Shown: positions 48,242 to 60,381, counted from the first letter of the stretch. The stretch: DNA of 64,000 bases from Enterobacter cloacae (GCF_013375935.1 NZ_CP056117.1:620001-684000), one strand, 5' to 3'. Program-made: numbers and translations. The notes: generated by a model from the letters alone, not told the origin.

Positions 48242-48916
48242 ATGAAATCCATTTTTTTGTTGTTGTTATTTTTTATCGCTTTTGCCCACGCCGACGAGAT
48301 TGGCAGCCAGTATAAAAAGCAGGCTGAAGCCGGCGATGCGCGCGCGCAGTATTATCTCGCTGACACCTGGTTCAGCTCCGGCGATAGCGCGCAGGCGGCA
48401 CGGTGGGCAGAAAAAGCGGCAAAAGGCGGCGACGTCGACGCCATGGCGCTGCTGTCGCAAATCCTCTTTACGCAGGGCGACTATGCGCAGGCTAAAGCCC
48501 TGGCCCAGCAGGCGAACATTGCCGGCAGCAAACGCGGCGCAATCATGCTGGCGCGGTTGCTGGTGAACACGCAGGCGGGCAGTACCGATTACCCACAGGC
48601 CATCAGGCTGCTGCAAACGGCTACCGAAGACATCGATAGCGACTCGGCGGTAGACGCGCAGCTGCTGCTGGGGCTGATTTATGCCAACGGTGTAGAAGTG
48701 GCGCAGGATGACGTGCAGGCCGCGTCGTGGTTCAAGCGGAGTTCAGCCCTGTCACGCACGGGCTATGCGGAGTACTGGGCAGGAATGCTGTTCAGGCAGG
48801 GCGAGAAAGGCTTTATCGCGCCGAATAAACAGAAAGCGCTCTACTGGTTGAACCTGAGCTGTACCGAGGGGTTTGATACGGGGTGCGAGGAGTTTGATGC
48901 GCTGAGCGGGGAGTAG
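48242..48916 (+). CDS. yjcO: YjcO, Sel1-repeat protein
   Basis: The protein has 224 residues. Signal peptide ends near FAHA-DEIG. At least four Sel1-type helical pairs follow, recognisable by A..G...A....A..Y (AEAGDARAQYYLADTW, KGGDVDAMALLSQILF, SDSAVDAQLLLGLIYANG, YAEYWAGMLFRQG). Probably a periplasmic scaffold; E. coli has it at the same site next to fdhF. Function unknown. Confidence 0.9.
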   Translation: MKSIFLLLLFFIAFAHADEIGSQYKKQAEAGDARAQYYLADTWFSSGDSAQAARWAEKAAKGGDVDAMALLSQILFTQGDYAQAKALAQQANIAGSKRGAIMLARLLVNTQAGSTDYPQAIRLLQTATEDIDSDSAVDAQLLLGLIYANGVEVAQDDVQAASWFKRSSALSRTGYAEYWAGMLFRQGEKGFIAPNKQKALYWLNLSCTEGFDTGCEEFDALSGE

Positions 48917-48917
48917 A

Positions 48918-48957
48918 ACCCCCTCACCCTGCCCCTCTCCCCACTGGGGAGAGGGAA
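48918..48957. repeat. GC-rich palindromic repeat (family A), yjcO-gltP
   Basis: CCCCCTCACCCTGCCCCTCTC plus its hairpin partner ACTGGGGAGAGGG; same family as at 35.9, 52.7 and 56.9 kb. Lies between convergent genes and could act as their terminator. Confidence 0.85.
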
Positions 48958-48969
48958 GGATACGTTACA

Positions 48970-50283
48970 TCACTGGTCAGCCGTCTTATCAAAACGGCCC
49001 AGCACGTCGCGTTCATACGCGAGCGCTTTTTTACGGTCGAACTTGTGTTCCCACTTGGAGATAACCAACACCGCGAGCGCATTGCCCACCACGTTCAGCG
49101 CGGTACGCGCCATATCGAGGATACGGTCCACACCGGCGATAAACGCCAGGCCTTCCAGCGGAATACCGACGCTGCCCAGCGTTGCCAGCAGCACCACGAA
49201 CGAGACGCCCGGCACGCCTGCGATACCCTTTGAGGTCACCATCAGGGTCAACACCAGCACGATTTCCTGCCACAGCGACAGGTCAATGCCGTACAGCTGA
49301 GCGATGAAGATTGCCGCAATACTCTGATACAGCGTTGAACCATCCAGGTTGAAGGAGTAACCGGTCGGTACAACGAAGCTGGTAATGGAGGCCGGCGCAC
49401 CGTAGGCCTCCATCTTCTCAATGATACGCGGCAGCACGCTCTCGGAGCTTGCCGTGGAGTACGCCAGAATCAGCTCATCTTTCAGAATGCGGATCAGGAT
49501 CCAGATACTGAGCCCGCACAGACGCGCCACAATCCCCAGCACCACCAGCGCGAAGAACAGGATCGCGAAGTGCACCAGAATCACCAGCTTCGCCAGCGGC
49601 CACAGGGAAGCAAAGCCGAAGTTCGCCACGGTCACGGCGATCAGCGCAAAGACCCCGACCGGAGCATAGCGCATCACCATGTGGGTCACTTTGAACATGG
49701 TTTCAGAGATAGAGCGGAACACGGTTACCAGCGGTTCACGGTGCGTCGCCGGGAGTGAAGAGAGTCCCAGACCGAAGAGAACCGAGAAGAAGATGATCGG
49801 CAGCATCTCGCCCTTCGCCATCGATGCCACGATGTTGGTCGGAACCAGCGACAGGATCGTGCCCATCAGACCGTGCGCATGGCTCTGCACGTCGGCGGTG
49901 GTGCTTTGATATTTCGAAATATCCACCGTCGCCAGCTGCGACATATCGATCCCGGAACCTGGCTGGAACACGTTCGCCAGGGTAATGCCGAGAATGATGG
50001 CAACCGTAGTGATCACTTCGAAATAGATAATTGTTTTTGCACCGATGCGGCCCAGCTGTTTCGCATCACCCACTCCGGCGATACCGACCACCAGCGTCGA
50101 GATCACAATCGGTACAACGATCATCTTGATCAGATGAATAAAGATATCGCCCGCCGGCGAGAGAAGGTTCGCAATCAGCCACTCGCGGCTGTCACTATGA
50201 TAATGGAGATAACTGCCCAGCAAGATGCCCAGCACAAGGGCCAGCAGGATCTGCCAGGCCAGGCTGACTTTCAAATTTTTCAT
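48970..50283 (-). CDS. gltP: glutamate/aspartate:proton symporter GltP
   Basis: The protein has 437 residues from the ATG at 50283 (E. coli length and MKNLK start); longer upstream frames are not supported. DAACS-family signatures: AYSTASSESVLPRI (serine-rich hairpin), FVVPTGYSFNLDGSTLY, and SKGIAGVPGVSFVVLLATL. Eight helices and two re-entrant hairpins are expected. It imports glutamate and aspartate with H+. Confidence 0.96.
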   Translation of the reverse strand: MKNLKVSLAWQILLALVLGILLGSYLHYHSDSREWLIANLLSPAGDIFIHLIKMIVVPIVISTLVVGIAGVGDAKQLGRIGAKTIIYFEVITTVAIILGITLANVFQPGSGIDMSQLATVDISKYQSTTADVQSHAHGLMGTILSLVPTNIVASMAKGEMLPIIFFSVLFGLGLSSLPATHREPLVTVFRSISETMFKVTHMVMRYAPVGVFALIAVTVANFGFASLWPLAKLVILVHFAILFFALVVLGIVARLCGLSIWILIRILKDELILAYSTASSESVLPRIIEKMEAYGAPASITSFVVPTGYSFNLDGSTLYQSIAAIFIAQLYGIDLSLWQEIVLVLTLMVTSKGIAGVPGVSFVVLLATLGSVGIPLEGLAFIAGVDRILDMARTALNVVGNALAVLVISKWEHKFDRKKALAYERDVLGRFDKTADQ

Positions 50284-50706
50284 AGAAACTGACTTCCTCA
50301 ATGAAATCTCCGCACCATCAAAACTGCATGAATATGGAGACATACTGAAAGGGTATGAATTGTGTTGCGTTGGTTTATGGGATTTTTTAACGCGGCGTAT
50401 GAGTATCATTTGCACGGCATGCTGCGCAAGCCTTAAAAAACAAGGCATTTCACTGCAAAAAGGGTCAATGACGGTAATTTATAACAATACGCATAAATAA
50501 CCGTTTGTTATACAAACTATTTTCACTTCAAAAAAGTGAATAATTCTTCAGTTGAATTATTTCCCTTCAAAGTTTCATTCGCTCAATTTTCATACTATTC
50601 AAACATTGCGTGATCTGTCGCCCAAATACTAAACAAAGCTTGTAAAGCCCCTACTATTAACGTTTTTGCGACATATTATTAACATCTTACAAGGAGAAAA
50701 AAAGCC
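50284..50706. other. divergent gltP-acs intergenic region
   Basis: About 420 bases, AT-rich, no gene. In E. coli the nrf operon separates acs from gltP; here it is absent. The acs side contains TGCGTGATCTGTCGCCC (50607-50623), similar to the CRP site of the E. coli acs P2 promoter, followed by a conserved AAATACTAAACAAAGCTTG stretch. acs is activated by CRP in E. coli. Confidence 0.55.
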
Positions 50707-52665
50707 ATGAGCCAAATACACAAACACGACATTCCCGCAAACATTGCGGACCGTTGCCTGATCAACCCGGAGCAGTACCACGAGAAATATCAGCAATCCG
50801 TATCCAGCCCTGACGCATTCTGGGGTGAGCAGGGCCATATCCTCGACTGGATCAAACCTTATCAGAAGGTAAAGAACACCTCCTTCGCGCCGGGCAACGT
50901 CTCCATTAAATGGTATGAAGACGGCACGCTGAACCTGGCGGCGAACTGCCTGGACCGCCACCTGGCGGAACGCGGCAACGAAACGGCTATTATCTGGGAA
51001 GGCGACGATGCCTCTCAGAGCAAACATATCTCCTATAAAGAGCTGCACCGCGACGTGTGCCGCTTCGCCAACGTCCTGCTGGCCCAGGGCATTAAAAAGG
51101 GCGACGTGGTGGCTATCTATATGCCAATGGTGCCGGAAGCCGCAGTGGCGATGCTGGCCTGCGCGCGCATTGGCGCCATCCACTCCGTTATCTTCGGCGG
51201 CTTTTCACCGGAAGCGGTTGCCGGACGCATCGTTGACTCGAACTCGAAGCTGGTGATCACCGCTGACGAAGGCGTGCGCGCCGGGCGCGGTATCCCGCTG
51301 AAGAAAAACGTCGACGACGCGCTGAAAAACCCGAGCGTAAAATCCGTCACGAACGTCATTGTGCTTAAGCGCACCGGCGGCAAAATCGACTGGAACGAGG
51401 GGCGCGACCTGTGGTGGAGCGACCTGATTGAAAACGCCAGCGACCAGCACCAGCCGGAAGAGATGAACGCGGAAGATCCGCTGTTTATCCTTTATACCTC
51501 CGGCTCCACCGGCAAGCCAAAAGGCGTCCTCCATACCACCGGCGGCTATCTGGTTTACGCGGCCACGACCTTTAAATACGTTTTCGACTACCATCCGGGC
51601 GACATCTACTGGTGCACCGCCGACGTGGGCTGGGTCACCGGTCACAGCTACCTGCTGTACGGTCCGCTGGCCTGCGGCGCAACGACGCTTATGTTTGAAG
51701 GCGTACCGAACTGGCCGACCCCGGCGCGTATGTGCCAGGTGGTGGATAAGCACCAGGTCAACATTCTCTACACCGCGCCGACGGCCATCCGCGCGCTGAT
51801 GGCGGAAGGCGACAAGGCCATCGAAGGCACCGATCGCTCATCCCTGCGTATTCTCGGATCCGTAGGCGAGCCTATCAACCCGGAAGCCTGGGAGTGGTAC
51901 TGGAAGAAAATCGGCAACGAGAAGTGCCCGGTGATGGACACCTGGTGGCAGACCGAAACCGGCGGCTTCATGATCGCCCCAATGCCCGGCGCTACGCGGC
52001 TGAAAGCCGGCTCCGCAACTCAGCCGTTCTTTGGCGTGCAGCCTGCGCTGGTGGATAACGAAGGCAACCCGCAGGAAGGCGCTACCGAAGGCAACCTGGT
52101 GATCGTCGACTCCTGGCCGGGACAGGCGCGTACCCTGTTCGGCGATCATGAGCGCTTCGAACAGACCTACTTCTCCACCTTTAAAAACATGCACTTCAGC
52201 GGCGACGGCGCGCGCCGTGATGAAGACGGATATTACTGGATCACCGGGCGCGTGGACGACGTGCTTAACGTCTCCGGCCACCGTCTCGGCACGGCAGAGA
52301 TTGAATCGGCGCTGGTGTCACATCCGAAAATCGCCGAAGCGGCGGTTGTTGGCATTCCGCACAACATTAAGGGCCAGGCGATTTACGCCTACGTTACCCT
52401 GAACCACGGCGAAGAGCCGTCTCCAGAGCTGTATACCGAGGTGCGTAACTGGGTGCGTAAGGAGATCGGCCCGCTTGCCACGCCGGACGTACTGCACTGG
52501 ACGGACTCCTTACCAAAAACCCGTTCCGGCAAAATTATGCGCCGAATCCTGCGCAAAATCGCGGCTGGAGACACCAGTAACCTCGGCGACACCTCGACGC
52601 TTGCCGATCCTGGCGTGGTGGACAAACTGCTCGAAGAGAAGCAGGCCATCGCAATGCCATCGTAA
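50707..52665 (+). CDS. acs: acetyl-CoA synthetase Acs
   Basis: The protein has 652 residues, E. coli length. AMP-binding core [24 protein letters not shown], and [21 protein letters not shown]; the C-terminal catalytic lysine (about 609), target of acetylation, is in [12 protein letters not shown]. It activates acetate to acetyl-CoA via acetyl-AMP in the cytoplasm. First gene of the acs-yjcH-actP acetate scavenging operon. Confidence 0.98.
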   Translation: MSQIHKHDIPANIADRCLINPEQYHEKYQQSVSSPDAFWGEQGHILDWIKPYQKVKNTSFAPGNVSIKWYEDGTLNLAANCLDRHLAERGNETAIIWEGDDASQSKHISYKELHRDVCRFANVLLAQGIKKGDVVAIYMPMVPEAAVAMLACARIGAIHSVIFGGFSPEAVAGRIVDSNSKLVITADEGVRAGRGIPLKKNVDDALKNPSVKSVTNVIVLKRTGGKIDWNEGRDLWWSDLIENASDQHQPEEMNAEDPLFILYTSGSTGKPKGVLHTTGGYLVYAATTFKYVFDYHPGDIYWCTADVGWVTGHSYLLYGPLACGATTLMFEGVPNWPTPARMCQVVDKHQVNILYTAPTAIRALMAEGDKAIEGTDRSSLRILGSVGEPINPEAWEWYWKKIGNEKCPVMDTWWQTETGGFMIAPMPGATRLKAGSATQPFFGVQPALVDNEGNPQEGATEGNLVIVDSWPGQARTLFGDHERFEQTYFSTFKNMHFSGDGARRDEDGYYWITGRVDDVLNVSGHRLGTAEIESALVSHPKIAEAAVVGIPHNIKGQAIYAYVTLNHGEEPSPELYTEVRNWVRKEIGPLATPDVLHWTDSLPKTRSGKIMRRILRKIAAGDTSNLGDTSTLADPGVVDKLLEEKQAIAMPS

Positions 52666-52672
52666 TCTTTTC

Positions 52673-52762
52673 TCCCTCTCCCTGTGGGAGAGGGCCGGGG
52701 TGAGGGCATCAGACCGCACCTTCCTCCCTTCACCCTAACCCTCTCCCCATAGGGGAGAGGGG
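52673..52762. repeat. GC-rich palindromic repeats (family A), acs-yjcH
   Basis: Two units in opposite orientation: CCCTCTCCCTGTGGGAGAGGG with GGGGTGAGGGC, then CCTTCACCCTAACCC with CTCTCCCCATAGGGGAGAGG. They separate acs from yjcH within one operon. Confidence 0.85.
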
Positions 52763-52799
52763 ATAAAACAAACCAACCTTACTTCTGGAGATTTCTGTG

Positions 52800-54760
<1,961 letters not shown>

Positions 54761-54768
54761 GCCTTACT

Positions 54769-54793
54769 CCCCGGCCGCTCCGGCCGGGGTTTT
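54769..54793. terminator. terminator of the acs operon
   Basis: CCCCGGCCG-CTC-CGGCCGGGG followed by TTTT. It overlaps the last bases of the convergent CidB-like gene. Confidence 0.92.
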
Positions 54794-55481
54794 AAAACAT
54801 CACCCACGCCACCAGCGGTGCAATCAGCACCATCAGAACGCCCGAAAGCATCATCACCAGGCTTGCCACGACCCCTTCCTGCTGGCCGAGCTCGTACGAA
54901 CGCGCCGTCCCCGCACCGTGCGACGCCGCGCCAAACCCTGCCCCTTTCGCCATCCCTTCGCGGATAGAAAGCCGCAGGAACAGCACATCCCCCACCGCCA
55001 TACCAAAGACGCCCGTGACCACCACAAACAGCGCCACCAGATCCGGCTGTCCGCCGAGCGGCTTAGCGGCCGCCAGCGCAAACGGCGTGGTCACCGAACG
55101 CACGGCCAGGCTGCGCTGAATTTCATCGGACAGGGTAAACAGCCGCGCCAGCCAGACGGAACTGCACACCGCCACCACCGTCGCGGTGATAACGCCCGCG
55201 CTGAGGGACATCCAGTGACGTTTGATAACGCGCAGATTGTCATACACCGGCACCGCAAAGGCGACGGTAGCCGGGCCGAGCAGCCACAGCAGCCAGTGGG
55301 ATTCGCCGATGTAGTTCTGCCAGGAGATATGGCCGAAGACCAGCATCAGCACCAGCAGGATCGGCGTAAAAACCAGCGGCATCAGCGGCAGCGCGCGAAA
55401 GCGGCGATACAGGCGCTTGTTGGCATAGTAGATCGCCACCGTCGCAATCAGGCACAGCACGCTTATCTGAAAGTTAGTCAT
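54792..55481 (-). CDS. CidB/LrgB-family membrane protein
   Basis: The protein has 229 residues from the ATG at 55481; the start overlaps the preceding gene by eight bases. LrgB signatures: FALAAAKPLGGQPDL, VVVTGVFGMAVGD, GFGAASHGAGTARSYELGQ. About seven helices. CidB/LrgB proteins act with CidA/LrgA; roles proposed are control of cell lysis and, in several bacteria, pyruvate or glycolate transport. Placement next to the acetate genes favours a carboxylate role. Confidence 0.9.
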   Translation of the reverse strand: MTNFQISVLCLIATVAIYYANKRLYRRFRALPLMPLVFTPILLVLMLVFGHISWQNYIGESHWLLWLLGPATVAFAVPVYDNLRVIKRHWMSLSAGVITATVVAVCSSVWLARLFTLSDEIQRSLAVRSVTTPFALAAAKPLGGQPDLVALFVVVTGVFGMAVGDVLFLRLSIREGMAKGAGFGAASHGAGTARSYELGQQEGVVASLVMMLSGVLMVLIAPLVAWVMF

Positions 55482-55884
55482 GCTTGTGCCTGCTGATTTC
55501 AAACCGATACACCTTATCCACCACCCAGGCGGTGGCGCCCAGCACCATCAGCGTGCTCAGGGCGATAACCGCGAAGATGCGCCAGCCGTCGACCATCAGC
55601 AGCTGCGCATAGTTCACCACCGCCACCACGGCCGGCACGAAGAACAGCAGCATCTCCGCCAGCAGCCAGCGCGCGCCGGCCCGCACCCAGCTAAGGGGCA
55701 AGGCGCGCGAGAGGATCAGCGTCAGCATCAGCACCATCCCCACCAGGTTGGCGGGTAAAGGCAGATGCAGCCAGTCGACAAGATATTCCGCAAAAACAAA
55801 CAGTCCCGCGTAGAGCAGTACCTGAACCGGTACCTGGAGTCGTTGCACAACGGCAGGCGTAACACGGCTTAACGCCACGGCCAT
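55474..55884 (-). CDS. CidA/LrgA-family membrane protein
   Basis: The protein has 136 residues with four helices. LFVFAEYLVDWLHLPLPANLVGMVLMLTLI is the LrgA core and WLLAEMLLFFVPAVVAVV follows. Holin-like by family. It is transcribed divergently from a LysR regulator gene and is coupled to the CidB-like gene, forming a two-gene unit not found at this place in E. coli. Confidence 0.9.
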   Translation of the reverse strand: MAVALSRVTPAVVQRLQVPVQVLLYAGLFVFAEYLVDWLHLPLPANLVGMVLMLTLILSRALPLSWVRAGARWLLAEMLLFFVPAVVAVVNYAQLLMVDGWRIFAVIALSTLMVLGATAWVVDKVYRFEISRHKHD

Positions 55885-55986
55885 GGGGGTTTTCCTCAGA
55901 AATGAGACGAGGCGCCAGTATAGTGAGCGTACGTAATCGACTGAAATGAATTAAAATCATCGAAGGTATAGTTTCGAGGAATAATC

Positions 55987-56892
55987 ATGGACATAAGAAC
56001 GCTGCGCTATTTTGTCGAGGTGGTTCGCCAGCAAAGTTTTACCCGCGCAGCGGAGAAGTTGTTCGTTACCCAGCCCACCATCAGCAAGATGCTGAAAAAC
56101 CTTGAGGATGAGCTGAACTGTACCCTGCTGATCCGCGACGGACGCAAGCTGCTGCTGACCGATACCGGACGCGTGGTGTTCGAACGCGGGCTGGCGATCC
56201 TCGCAGAGTTCCGCCAGCTGGAGGCCGAGCTTGGCGATATCAACCACCTGACGAAGGGGCTGCTGCGGCTCGGCATTCCGCCGATGGTCGGCATGATGAT
56301 GGCCGGACCGATAAGCCTGTTCCGCCAGCGCTACCCCGGCGTTGAGCTAAAAATTTCCGAGTTTGGCGGCCTGACCGTGCAGCAGGCGGTGATGAACGGC
56401 GAGCTGGACGTTGCCATGACGGCCCTTCCCGTGGAGGAAGAGAGCGGCCTGGCGACGCTGCCGCTGTTCAGCCATCCGCTGTGCGTTCTGGTGCCGCGCT
56501 CCGGCGCCTGGCTGAAAACTGACTCGGTGAAGCCCGAGCTGCTCGGCGAACACCCTTTGCTGATCTATAACGAAGATTTCGCCTTAAGCCGTCAGCTGAT
56601 GGCGCTGTTTAATCACCACAGCGTGAAGCCGCGCATTGCGGTGCGCAGCGGCCAGTGGGATTTTCTGGCTGCCATGGTGCAGGCGGGCGTGGGGATTGCC
56701 ATTCTGCCGCAGCCCATCTGCGAGCGTCTGGATAAAAGCACGCTGCGCTGGATCCCACTCGAAAGCGATCTGCACTGGCAGCTGGGGATGATCTGGCGGG
56801 AAGGGGTGTATCTGTCGCACAGCGCGCAGGCGTGGCTGGAGTGTTGCGAGGGGTTTTGGGTTTCCCCCTCACCCCAACCCCTCTCCCCATAG
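55987..56892 (+). CDS. LysR-family regulator (CidR-like)
   Basis: The protein has 301 residues. N-terminal winged helix: MDIRTLRYFVEVVRQQSFTRAAEKLFVTQPTISKML; effector domain with LRLGIPPMVGMMMAGP and AGVGIAILPQPI. Divergent from the cidAB-like genes, so probably their regulator, as CidR is in Gram-positives. The final about ten residues (VSPSPQPLSP) and the stop are encoded by a family A repeat that has invaded the 3' end. Confidence 0.9.
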   Translation: MDIRTLRYFVEVVRQQSFTRAAEKLFVTQPTISKMLKNLEDELNCTLLIRDGRKLLLTDTGRVVFERGLAILAEFRQLEAELGDINHLTKGLLRLGIPPMVGMMMAGPISLFRQRYPGVELKISEFGGLTVQQAVMNGELDVAMTALPVEEESGLATLPLFSHPLCVLVPRSGAWLKTDSVKPELLGEHPLLIYNEDFALSRQLMALFNHHSVKPRIAVRSGQWDFLAAMVQAGVGIAILPQPICERLDKSTLRWIPLESDLHWQLGMIWREGVYLSHSAQAWLECCEGFWVSPSPQPLSP

Positions 56893-56950
56893 GGGCGAGG
56901 GGCTCGATCGGTTCCCTCTCCCCTATGGGGAGAGGGTCAGGGTGAGGGGC
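56863..56950. repeat. GC-rich palindromic repeats (family A), LysR gene-yjcE
   Basis: Two inverted units around a short spacer: CCCCCTCACCCCAACCCCTC ... and GGGGAGAGGGTCAGGGTGAG. It overlaps the LysR stop codon and precedes the convergent yjcE stop. Confidence 0.88.
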
Positions 56951-56957
56951 AACAGCG

Positions 56958-58604
56958 CTACTGATTCTCTATCAGCAGCGCTTCCAGCAGATCCAGATCG
57001 TGCAGCAGCTTTTGCAGCGTCTCGTTGCTGATCTGACGCGTCGCGCGCAGGTGATACAGCTCGGCACGCTCGGAGCGCAGCGCCGCAAGGCGGAAACGCC
57101 GCTCCAGGTTCTCTTCCTGCAACGAGCTTTCCACGTCGTTACGTCCGTCAGCACGGCGACGCAAATTACCTATCACGCGTGAGCTGACTTCCTTCAGCAG
57201 CTGGTTATCAATATTCTCTTCGGCATCGGCTGCCAGACGCTCCTCCATCTTCTCGATGGCCACAATCGCCACCTCTGCCGTCGCCGCACGGGCAATCCGC
57301 TCCTCTTTGTGCTGCTGCGAGGAGTCACCCGCGTCAATATGTTGCAGCAGAATCGGCAGCATAATCACGCCGACAAACAGCGAGAAGAGGATCACGCCCG
57401 CCGCCAGGAACACCAGTTCGTAACGCGCCGGGAAGACGTCGCCCGTCGGCAGCAGCAGCGGAATAGAGAGCACACCGGCAAGGGTAATCGCCCCGCGAAC
57501 GCCAGCGAAAGAGGCAATCAGCAGCTCGCGCGTGGTCCAGGAGCCGAACTCCATTGGCTTTTTCGTCAGGAAGCGAACGCTGAACTTTTTCATCGTCCAC
57601 AGCCAGCCGAAACGCACCAGCATCAGCGCGATGTAGATCAGCACGATATCGGTAAACAGCATCCAGACTTCAACGTTGGGATCCGCTTCTGCCGCGATAA
57701 GCGAGGATTCCATGATGCCCGGCAGCTGCAGGCCCAACAGCAGGAAGACCATGCCGTTAAAGACAAACTCCAGCATCGCCCAGGTGCTGTTTGCGCGCAG
57801 GCGCATCGCCAGCGGCGCGCGGCGCATCACGCCGGAACGGGTGATGGTCATCCCCGCCGCTACCGCCGCCAGAATGCCCGATACGCCGATATGTTCGGCA
57901 ATCAGGTAGGAGGCAAACGGCAGCAGGAACAGCAGAACGATCTGCGTCGCCGGCTCATCGCCGCCCCAGCGGCTGAGGAAGCGCAGCGAGCGGCCGTACA
58001 GCCAGCTCACCACAAAGCCTGCGAGGATGCCGCCAATCGCCACCTTGAAGAATTCCAGGGTCGCGCCGCCCACGGTAAAGACCATGGTTCCCATGGCAAC
58101 CGCCACGGCAAACTTCAGGGCCACCAGGCCGGAGGCGTCGTTCATCAGCGCCTCGCCCTGCAATATGCCCATGATTTTCTTTGGAATACGGCCTTCGCCC
58201 ACGATGCCGGACAGCGCCACGGCGTCGGTAGGCGACAGCACGGCGGCCAGCGCAAAGGCGGGAATTAACGGGATACCCGGTACGGCCCAGTAGATCAGGA
58301 AGCCAATCCCAACCACGGTAACGACCACCAGCGCCAGCGCCAGCCCGAAGATCTCTCGCCCGTGCTCAAGAAATTCGCGCGTCGGGGTTTTCCAGCCATC
58401 GGCAAACAGCAGCGGCGGGATAAACAGCACGAGGAACAGTTCCGGATCGAACTCCACGTGCAGACCGAACGTCGGCCACGCCAGCAGCGCGCCGATAGCT
58501 ATTTGCATTAAAGGCAGGGGGACCTGGAAGGGCAGTACGCGTGTAACCACCCCGGATAATGAGACCACAAGGGTCATGATGAGTATTGTGAAGAAAATTT
58601 CCAT
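56958..58604 (-). CDS. yjcE: Na+/H+ antiporter YjcE (CPA1)
   Basis: A 548-residue CPA1 transporter (E. coli YjcE 549). About 12 helices; ALAAVLSPTDAVALSGI and NDASGLVALKFAVAVAM carry the ion-binding Asp residues. The long hydrophilic C-terminus after about residue 430 is helical with many Glu/Arg. It is expected to expel Na+ (or K+) in exchange for protons. Confidence 0.93.
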   Translation of the reverse strand: MEIFFTILIMTLVVSLSGVVTRVLPFQVPLPLMQIAIGALLAWPTFGLHVEFDPELFLVLFIPPLLFADGWKTPTREFLEHGREIFGLALALVVVTVVGIGFLIYWAVPGIPLIPAFALAAVLSPTDAVALSGIVGEGRIPKKIMGILQGEALMNDASGLVALKFAVAVAMGTMVFTVGGATLEFFKVAIGGILAGFVVSWLYGRSLRFLSRWGGDEPATQIVLLFLLPFASYLIAEHIGVSGILAAVAAGMTITRSGVMRRAPLAMRLRANSTWAMLEFVFNGMVFLLLGLQLPGIMESSLIAAEADPNVEVWMLFTDIVLIYIALMLVRFGWLWTMKKFSVRFLTKKPMEFGSWTTRELLIASFAGVRGAITLAGVLSIPLLLPTGDVFPARYELVFLAAGVILFSLFVGVIMLPILLQHIDAGDSSQQHKEERIARAATAEVAIVAIEKMEERLAADAEENIDNQLLKEVSSRVIGNLRRRADGRNDVESSLQEENLERRFRLAALRSERAELYHLRATRQISNETLQKLLHDLDLLEALLIENQ

Positions 58605-58712
58605 GCGTTCCCTGTTTGCTGTGTTACTTATGTACTACGGAAGGCGTCGTGCCTTTTATTCTATCCTCACCAGAGTAACGCAAAAGACAACGGGATGAGT
58701 CCTGAAAATAAA

Positions 58713-58740
58713 AAAACGGGCGGCCTTAGCCACCCGTTTT
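58713..58740 (-). terminator. ghxP terminator
   Basis: On the minus strand AAAACGGG...CCCGTTTT-type stem with inner GG/CC pairs, followed by TTTTTTATTTT. It lies 16 bases past the ghxP stop. Confidence 0.88.
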
Positions 58741-58756
58741 CGCATCAAAGGTTAAC

Positions 58757-60106
58757 TCAGATTGCCCAGCCGCCCGCGTAGAACGCGACCAGCGCAACGG
58801 CGATAACCACGGTACCAACGTTCAGCTTGCGCCACTCGCCGGATACCAGACGGCCAATCACCAGCGAGGCGAAACCGATCATAATGCCGGTCACGATGTT
58901 ACAGGTCAGCACGATAAACACCGCGGTGATCAGGCCGGACATGGCATCCACGAAATCCGCAAAGTCGATTTTCGCCACGTTGCTCAGCATCAGCAGGCCG
59001 ACGTACATCAGCGCAGGCGCGGTCGCGTAAGCCGGCACCAGATAGGAGAGCGGCGAGAGAAACAGGATCAGCAGGAACAGCACGCCGACGGTAATTGCCG
59101 TCAGGCCGGTTTTACCGCCTGCCGCCGTACCCGCCGCGGACTCAATGTACACTGCCGCAGGCGCGGCCCCTACCAGCCCAGAGAAGACGCTGCTCAGGGA
59201 GTCGGTGGTCAGCGCTTTGCCGCCGTCGATAATCTGACCGTCTTTATCCAGCAGGTTTGCCTGACCGGCCACGGCACGAATGGTACCGGTCGCGTCAAAC
59301 ACGGCGGTCATCACCAGCGCCAGCACGCTCGGCAGAATAACCGGATTCAGCGCGCCCACGATGTCCAGGCTGCCGATCAGAGAGTTGCCGTTGTCGTCGC
59401 TCAGCGACGGCATGGCGAAAATACCGGAGAAATGAACGGCTGGATCGAAGATCAGGCCGACGATGGAAACGCCGATAATGGTCAGCAGAATGCCGCCCGG
59501 CACCTTCAGCTTTTCAAGACCGATAATTACCGCCAGCCCCACCAGCGACATGATCACCGGGAAGCTCGCGAAGTTACCCAGCGCAACCGGCAGGCCGTCC
59601 AGCGGGTTCTTGATGACCAGGCCCACGCCGTTCGCGGCAATCAGCAGCAGGAACAGGCCGATACCGATACCGGTACCGTGCGCCACGCCCTGCGGCAGGT
59701 TGCGCAAAATCCAGCTACGGATGCCGGTGGCAGAGATTACGGTGAACAGTACCCCCATCAGGAATACCGCGCCGAGCGCTACCGGCACGCTGATCTGCTG
59801 GCCCAGCACCAGGCTGAAGGCGGTAAACGCGGTCAGGGAGATGGCGCAACCGATCGCCAGCGGCAGGTTCGCCCACAGGCCCATCACAATAGAGCCAACA
59901 CCCGCAACCAGACAGGTAGCAACAAAAACCGCCGCTGGCGGGAAGCCAGCCTTGCCGAGCATGCCCGGCACGACGATAACGGAGTACACCATCGCCAGGA
60001 ACGTCGTCAGACCGGCAACGACTTCCTGACGCACGGTGCTGCCGCGTGCAGAAATTTTAAACATGGCGTCAAGTGAACCGCCGGTACGCGCGGATGGCGT
60101 AGACAT
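58757..60106 (-). CDS. ghxP: guanine/hypoxanthine permease GhxP
   Basis: The protein has 449 residues from the ATG at 60106, preceded by AGGGG, matching E. coli YjcD. AzgA-type NCS2 transporter with about 13 helices: [39 protein letters not shown], and [22 protein letters not shown] are family blocks. It imports guanine and hypoxanthine with protons. PurR-like boxes upstream suggest purine repression. Confidence 0.95.
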   Translation of the reverse strand: MSTPSARTGGSLDAMFKISARGSTVRQEVVAGLTTFLAMVYSVIVVPGMLGKAGFPPAAVFVATCLVAGVGSIVMGLWANLPLAIGCAISLTAFTAFSLVLGQQISVPVALGAVFLMGVLFTVISATGIRSWILRNLPQGVAHGTGIGIGLFLLLIAANGVGLVIKNPLDGLPVALGNFASFPVIMSLVGLAVIIGLEKLKVPGGILLTIIGVSIVGLIFDPAVHFSGIFAMPSLSDDNGNSLIGSLDIVGALNPVILPSVLALVMTAVFDATGTIRAVAGQANLLDKDGQIIDGGKALTTDSLSSVFSGLVGAAPAAVYIESAAGTAAGGKTGLTAITVGVLFLLILFLSPLSYLVPAYATAPALMYVGLLMLSNVAKIDFADFVDAMSGLITAVFIVLTCNIVTGIMIGFASLVIGRLVSGEWRKLNVGTVVIAVALVAFYAGGWAI

Positions 60107-60192
60107 AGAAAACATCCCCTGAGAGTTTTTATAGAAAGTCCGTAAGCGTGGTGGAGACTCCACTGCCAGCGAAACGTCAAATCCTTGTGCTG

Positions 60193-60381
60193 CGTTTGCG
60201 ACGAAAGGGGCGTCACAAAAAAAGCAAACGTTTAGCTCCGCGCTTACAAAACGGGTGGTCAAATTTAGGCAAACGATTATCCAGCCTAATACCCGCCCTT
60301 TTCAACTGAACTTTCTCGTTTTTCGCTAAAATTCCCTTATGACGATGAAGAAGTAATCAGAGGATGCGCAAACGTTATCGT
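60193..60381 (-). promoter_or_regulatory. cluster of PurR-like boxes upstream of ghxP
   Basis: The GCAAACG core of the PurR operator occurs at 60222-60237 (AAGCAAACGTTTAGCT, one mismatch to the 16-bp consensus), 60267-60282 (two mismatches), 60366-60381 (two mismatches), and inverted as CGTTTGC at 60193-60199. The first is the best operator candidate for ghxP. Confidence 0.65.

Noticed and set aside
57309-58268. 319-codon plus-strand frame within yjcE
   Set aside because: Complement of a strongly supported transporter gene.
60107-60262. N-terminal extension of ghxP
   Set aside because: The ATG at 60106 has a good ribosome site and gives the exact E. coli length; the extension is not transporter-like. 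The gltP extension to 50448 was rejected for the same reason.
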